Of a stretch of 64,000 bases of DNA, positions 58,998-64,000 are shown one piece after another. The position numbers and the translations under genes are program-made. Every line of letters begins with the position of its first letter. Position 1 is the stretch's first letter. The stretch comes from Nemania diffusa (taxonomy: Eukaryota > Ascomycota > Sordariomycetes > Xylariales > Xylariaceae): positions 6,076,001 to 6,140,000 of the forward strand of contig JBBPUQ010000001.1 of assembly GCA_038501195.1 (NCBI GenBank). The letters run 5' to 3'. Below the pieces are notes generated by a model. The model was not told the origin of the DNA, did no database searches, and saw nothing but the letters and a program-made list of their open reading frames with translations.

Positions 58998-61900
58998 ATG
59001 GTTCTCCACCAGCTTTATCCAAAATTAGACCCAGGCGTGTCCGACCCTGGGGACATCCATGCGGAGTAAGTCCTTCCAATACAGGAACTAAAACATACCC
59101 AATTTAGATGCACCAGGCATAGGTTCGTGGTTCTAACAAGCAATGGATTCAAGCATTGTACTTGTCCATGGCCTAATGGGCCATTACATCAATACCTGGA
59201 AGGCTGAAGACGATACAGTCTGGCCGAGGGACCTCCTACCGGAAGCACTTCGCAAGCGAACTGGGCTTGACAAGCAAACCGAGCTTCACATTCGTGTCCT
59301 GTCGTTTGAGTATGGCGGGTCGATTATGGGCACTAGTAGTCAAGCTGGAATCAACGATACAGCACAGCATCTACTGCAATGCCTGTACGACAAACGAGAG
59401 GACCAGCGCGATAAGTCTAGGCCTATTATCTTCGTAGGCCACAGTCTAGGGGGAGTTATTATCAAAAGGGTAATTATAACTAGTAAAGCCCTTTATATTA
59501 TATATAGTCTAATGATCGAATTACAGGCAATCCGACTTGCTTATAATAATTACAGGTTCAGATCTGTCAAGAAGCCAATCTCAGGTGTCGTATGTTCATT
59601 CTATACCCTTTCTATCCGTAGTTACCAACGCTTAGGTATTTGAGATATTTTTTGCGACTATTCATACAGGCAAGAGAGATCAGTACAAGACATTTTTAAA
59701 TAATGTACTCAAGTGTCACAGCGAAATTAAAAGAGACATATGGCCTATCTTAACTAGATCGCCCTCAAAAGGAATGTACGAAGAGATTATGAAAACTCCT
59801 GAGGTATTTAGCCTTTTCTCAGAAGACTTTATTCCGCTATTCCGAAAGCTGAGCCTTAGGACTTTTCGAGAGTCCCTAATCAAGGAGCCGCTACGTAGAT
59901 TAGTAAGTACGCCTATTTTAGTCGACAGACACGCTTAGTATTATTATTTCTAATCGCTTATCTTTTACCGTAGGTCGTTGATGATACTCTAGGATTGATC
60001 AATGCGAAGGAAGAAGGGGGTCTGAAAATATCCGGAGACCATGTTAGCCTTTGCAAGTTCAAAAAAGATCAGCCGCTAGGGACGATGTTCCACTCAGTTA
60101 CTATACGGATTGGAGATATGATTAAAAATCCACGTATGCAGAAAGGCACGCTTTAACATACGCATCTCCTTGCTGTTTATACTAATACTATGTTCAGAGT
60201 TAATAGAAAATCGCGCTCAAGCGATCGATTTGCTTTGCTCCGAGACGCTTTGTCAATCCATGATGACGAACATGCTAGCGGAGGGTACGGGAAAATGGAT
60301 TTTTGAGCGACCGCAGTACAAAGAGTGGCTTGAAATGAAATTGGGAAAGCCAGGGCTATGGATCACGGGTGACCCTGGCTGTGGGAAAAGCTACATCGCC
60401 AAGAATGTTGTCGATAAGCTCCGTGAAAAGGACGAGGCGGTCATTTGCGTTTTTCTGCGAGAGCCAGGCCCGACAAATATCGATCTATGGCATCTGATGT
60501 CTGAAACTCTTCGACAAGCTCTAGAAATTGAGCCTAGGCTACCCCTCCAGCAGCGCATACAGAGGTTATTAATCAACGCTCGGGATCAAGTCCTAGCTGC
60601 TGGATCACAGTGGAATGGAGAGTCATATCCAACAGAGAGCAACTTGCACGGTCTATTGGCTTCAAGTATTCGACAAACTCTGGTAGAGATAACACCAGAG
60701 TCCATTGATAAACACCTTCTCCCCATATTGAGATCGGGGAATCCGCCCCGGAGTCTGGAACTTGATTACCTACAAGAACTGTGGCCAAAGATCATGGAAG
60801 AGGCATTAAAGACCATGGAAGAGGCGCTAAAGATCATGGACAAGGCGCAAAACATCACAGCAGAGGCGCCAAGAAAGCGTCCAATAATAGCCACCGTCAT
60901 CGACGGTTTCGACAAAATGGGAAGGCAAGACCAGAAGACATTTCTCACGATCCTCACAAAATTTCAGAAACAACCATCTATGCCCGGCATATTTCGGCTG
61001 CTTGTTATCTCTAACGAGTATCCGGAACTCAATTCAGACATTGAGGAACATGAATTTATCCGGTATCCTATTGATAAAGCAAAAGATATCGGATCAGATA
61101 TCAAGGTGAACGTTACACAGCGGATGAAAATACTTAAAAGAATTCATGAATACCCTCCCGAGATCCAGAAAAAGATAGAGGAGGGGGTGCCTAGAGCGGC
61201 GGATGGTATGTATCTTCAGGCGGATCTAATGCTTGGGAGTTTGAAACGAACAAAGTACAACAAAGGCGCTTTGAACGAACTAGTAGAAACTCCGCTACAC
61301 AGAACTCCAATACAGAGCACGGCGGTTCTCTATGACCAAATATTAGGGAATATATTGACAGATACGTCAATGAGGAGATCTGTTAAGCATGTCCTAACGT
61401 GGGTTACATTTCAACTGGAAGGGTTAAACCCTGCTGAGCTTGGCATTGCACGAGCTCTTGCAAAAGCGAGAGACAATCCTAGCGGAATCGCCAACTACGA
61501 CCAGGTGTGCGACTTGCGCGACGATGATACCGAGCTGTGGGTAAACCGATTTCTTGGTCATTTGGTCAAGCTCCGGAATGACCAGTTCGAATTAATACAC
61601 CCCAGTCTGATGAAATACCTTGTTACACAGCCAGAGCAGCTCGAGGAGATATATGGCGATAATGTTCTTCCTTATCATGCAGAATCATATATGGACCCAG
61701 CAGCGAGCCACGCACTGCTAGGGAACCTTTGCGCTACTTATCTAGCACGAGCCTGCTTCGACCAATCTGTCCGTGATCGGCCTGAATGCAAAACCTGGTT
61801 TGCCTGGCAGGCGGCAGTCAAGGAAAGAATGAAAGAGCACAAATTTTTCCGATACGCAGCACTGCATTGGTCAGAGCATTTAAGTCTAGCTCGAGATCTT

Positions 61901-62578
61901 GCTGTGCCTGGAAGCAACAGCAGAAGAATGATGACGGCTGACCGGAAGCGACATGAGAAGCTGGTAACCTACACCAATAGCTGGATGGATATCAGGTGTT
62001 ATTTTCATGACTGGCATAAAGATGATTATTCCAGTCTTTGCTCTGCTGAGGAGAACATCCTACACCGACCATACGAGCCAAAGCAATCCGCCGCCGCCGA
62101 TGATGGACAGGCCAGCTCAACACAGCCTGACCAGACAGGGTCGGGCGTGTCAGGCAACACGCAGTCAAGCCCTTCAATAGAACAAACCCCTCCACTCATC
62201 GAGCAGTCAATTCCAGAAACAGGGCAACGAAGTCCAGAGAAGCAAGCGACTCCACGAGCAGAGCTGTCAATCCTACTAACGGAGCCGCCGACTCCACTAA
62301 CAGAGCTGCCGTCAATTCCGGGAGCAGAGGTGCCGAATCTGCCAAAAGAGCTGCCAACCTTACGAACAGAGTCGTCAACTCCGCTGGCTGGTCTGCCAAT
62401 TCCACCAACGGTGATAACTCTAGTGACAGGAGAGACGAAACAAGAGCAGCAAAAGTTCCATTGGCTTGTCAAAGGGGCACAGAAAGTTGTGGATATCTTA
62501 GAGCTCGAAAAGCCCAAGCAGCCCCAGAGACCTCAAAGTAGCCGTAGCAAGTCGTCTTGGAGAAATAGAAACCAGTAG
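58998..62578 (+). CDS. NLR-type protein: SesB-like hydrolase fused to NACHT-type NTPase, Pro-rich heptad tail
   Basis: Six exons (58998-59065, 59154-59469, 59527-59589, 59645-59902, 59974-60133, 60198-62578) join in phase to 1,081 residues. Residues 1-290 are the hydrolase: MVLHQLYPKLD, IVLVHGLMGHYINTW, FVGHSLGGVIIKR (Ser120), IFFATIHTGKR, VVDDTLGL and SGDHVSLCKF (His258). Residues about 325-620 are the NTPase: Walker A GDPGCGKS (346-353) and Walker B ATVIDGFDKM (about 520-529), with an unusually long stretch between them that contains heptad repeats. Then come ARC-like segments and the fungal-NLR landmarks FELIHPSLMKYLV and FFRYAALHWSEHLS. The place where ANK, WD40 or TPR repeats normally follow is taken by a Pro-rich heptad tail (950-1026) and a basic end. 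Intron 3 uses a GAG acceptor; a TAG acceptor four codons earlier is the alternative. Confidence 0.85.
60788..60871 (+). repeat. 21-bp repeat coding heptads between Walker A and B
   Basis: Four 21-bp units encode KIMEEAL, KTMEEAL, KIMDKAQ and NITAEAP. The first two differ by few bases, so the expansion is recent. Confidence 0.8.
62180..62410 (+). repeat. 21-bp minisatellite coding the NLR Pro-rich tail (about 11 units)
   Basis: Units of about 7 codons begin with a Glu or Gly codon: EQTPPLI, EQSIPET, GQRSPEK, QATPRA, ELSILLT, EPPTPLT, ELPSIPGA, EVPNLPK, ELPTLRT, ESSTPLA, GLPIPPT. One unit has six and one eight codons, so frame is kept through whole-codon indels. Confidence 0.75.
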
Positions 62579-63550
62579 TTGAGCCGCTTGTGGCTTGATC
62601 TCTTGGCAAGGGTTACATAGTGTTAATTCCATAGAACAAGCTATGCTCGCTCCTCGGGGTTCGTTGTACATCTGTTTCGCACCCTTTACTGCCCGTGCGC
62701 AATCATTGTAATATCGTTACAAGAGACTGTTTCCGTAGGTGGCCTCTAGCAGACTTGGCGGTCTTGACCGTGTGATATACTTAACCCCTTTAAGCTTATA
62801 GTCTAGGCCACGCCTGGATAAGCCATATCATGCAGGTTGCGATGTATGTTTTATTGATTTTTTCCCCTTCAGACCAGTTTGGTTTTGAACGTATGTCGGC
62901 GTGACATAAAGCGCGGTGTTTAAGTCATCTTGAGGAAGGTCGCGCTGGAATGAAACATTAGACGGGCGGTCTGTATCTGCAAACAGAGTCTGCCATGATA
63001 AATGCCAAGGTGGTTGGTACAGAGTGATTTTAAATCCGCCTATAACCATATAATAAACTACCTAGGTATATATATATAATATGTACCAAAGCATAGCGGT
63101 GCAGCTATAAAGGTGTGGCCCCGCTATATAACTAAGCTAAATCGGGCTATACACTAAGCTATATCCGGCTAAGTTATGTCAATCTAAACTAGATTAGGTC
63201 AATATAGTGGAGCAAGAATAGGTTTAAGGTGTTAAGTGCATAGGTTATGACCCAGTAACAGCTGAGGGTTACCGTAGGCGGGCGGGCAGGGTCTGCTCAC
63301 TAAACCTAGGCAGTCTAGATAATCCCCTAACCCTTCCAAACTCAAGCCCAAATACCCTTACGGGATAGCTGGTGTAGTGCACTCGCCTACTTAGTTTCCT
63401 ACTAAACCTACACTTCTACCACCACGTCAACCTTCAGCCAGCATTAGGTCAGCCTAGCTACCTGTGCCAGCAGTTCTTTCAGTCGTAGTCAGTCCATCTA
63501 CTCACTCACAGCATCCGCCCATCTCGCTGCATCACTTCATCGCCTCATTA
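62579..63550. other. Intergenic region, right edge of the accessory block
   Basis: No gene is seen. A (TA)n patch lies at about 63067-63080 and short repeated CTAAGCTA / CGGGCTA motifs at 63130-63180. Confidence 0.4.
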
Positions 63551-64000
63551 TCATAACCGCGGTGCCGTAGCGAATGGCAAAGTGCGATGAAGGCGCATGT
63601 TGAGCTCCGCATAGTCTATCTCGTTATCAGCCGAAATTATGCCATGCCTGATGAAGAAATCGATCATAACTGCGGCCGAGTTCGTTTTGAACTCTTTTCG
63701 AAGCAAAGCCGCTTTAACCTCATCCAGGGTCATTAGATAGAACTCCTTGACCTCGTCGTCGTGAGGTTTGGGGACCACATTCTCGGCAAGCTCCAAATCG
63801 TACACGTGGACCATGTCTGGTTTGACGAGTCCTCCGACCTCGCCCTGCCCTTGCTCGAGAATGGTGATATAGGTGAGGACGCCAGCTGGCCGAACATGTT
63901 GGCGGGTCAGATTTGAAGGTAGCGATGCCTCCTCGTTGGCTTCTCGGATGATGGTTTCGAGTGGAGTGTCCTGGGCAGAGATACCGCCAGCGACGGTGCT
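63551..64000 (-). CDS. Nudix hydrolase, thiamine-pyrophosphokinase-like (C-terminal part)
   Basis: The frame is open from the right edge (64000) to a stop at 63551, giving the last 149 residues. The visible part opens with STVAGGISAQDTPLETIIRE followed by ANEEA, a complete Nudix box (G-x5-E-x7-REUxEExGU pattern with REANEE). It continues with VRPAGVLTYITILEQGQGEV, DEVKEFYLMTLDEVKAALL, KTNSAAVMIDFFIRHGIIS and LNMRLHRTLPF, the C-terminal blocks of the fungal/plant Nudix family related to Tnr3 and yeast YJR142W. These hydrolyse oxy- and oxo-damaged thiamine diphosphates. The N-terminal DUF4743 domain lies outside the window. Confidence 0.88.
   Translation of the reverse strand, partial: STVAGGISAQDTPLETIIREANEEASLPSNLTRQHVRPAGVLTYITILEQGQGEVGGLVKPDMVHVYDLELAENVVPKPHDDEVKEFYLMTLDEVKAALLRKEFKTNSAAVMIDFFIRHGIISADNEIDYAELNMRLHRTLPFATAPRL

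Noticed and set aside
59143..59153. ATG at 59143 as NLR start
   Set aside because: An upstream exon (58998-59065) with GTAAGT donor joins at 59154 and gives the LYP...D-IVLVHG pattern and the same phase-2 intron as both paralogues.
60170..60199. Independent start of a NACHT-only gene at the ATG of 60170
   Set aside because: A 64-bp intron (60134-60197, GTATGC/TTCAG) joins the upstream hydrolase exons in frame; the residues before 60198 are intronic.
62026..62517. 163-codon antisense ORF opposite the NLR tail
   Set aside because: Shadow of a GC-richer repeat; composition is Ser/Gly/Cys low complexity.
1..64000. tRNA, rRNA or CRISPR features
   Set aside because: I saw no B-box plus cloverleaf combination, no rRNA sequence and no spacer-repeat array; the tandem repeats present are within coding sequence.

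Overview
The window looks like a filamentous ascomycete nuclear chromosome (Pezizomycotina, probably Sordariomycetes). Genes carry short 50-230 bp introns with GT/AG ends and CTRAC-like branch points. There are F-box, fungal SLATT and fungal NLR-type genes, and orthologues of MTR10, SmE, EF-2 and Csf1. The spliced gene models below were worked out by hand from reading frame, splice sites and family conservation. No database was searched.

Layout. Positions 1-46.8 kb are mostly ordinary gene space: MTR10 importin (5' end only, minus), SmE (plus), 5-formyl-THF cyclo-ligase (minus), an OPT oligopeptide transporter (plus), a trypsin-like protease (minus), an F-box protein (plus), a fungal SLATT 2TM protein (minus), an acetamidase/formamidase (minus), EF-2 (minus), a second F-box-like protein (plus), the 3.2k-residue lipid-transfer protein Csf1 (minus), an Ost-alpha/TMEM184 (DUF300) membrane protein (plus), a secreted GH92 alpha-mannosidase (minus), an orphan 176-aa ORF (plus) and a class II aldolase/adducin protein (minus). 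A Nudix (thiamine-pyrophosphokinase-like) gene runs off the right edge. Intergenic DNA in the first 4 kb is full of ACCTA/TAGGT motifs. A degenerate dispersed repeat occurs near 14.2, 44.9 and 48.3-48.8 kb.

Positions 48.9-62.6 kb form a different, AT-richer accessory block. It holds three paralogous alpha/beta-hydrolase (SesB-like) modules: a bare one (minus, 263 aa), one with an N-terminal membrane segment, a Cys in the nucleophile position and a C-terminal 3 x 12-residue beta-type repeat (plus, 438 aa), and one fused to a NACHT-type NTPase (plus, 1081 aa). Three small helical or coiled-coil proteins are interspersed, one of them built of 11-residue repeats. A nearly perfect 1,023-bp palindrome flanked by TA sits in the middle. 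Intron positions and phases are shared among the three hydrolase modules, so they have one origin.

Fungal NLRs and SesB-type hydrolases are known to work together in regulated cell death and non-self recognition (for example the HELLP-SBP-PNT1 cluster). By inference, this block is a candidate allorecognition or immune-like gene cluster of a composition I do not recognise: NLR, two stand-alone hydrolases (one Cys-substituted) and coiled-coil partners. It is the most interesting part of the window.
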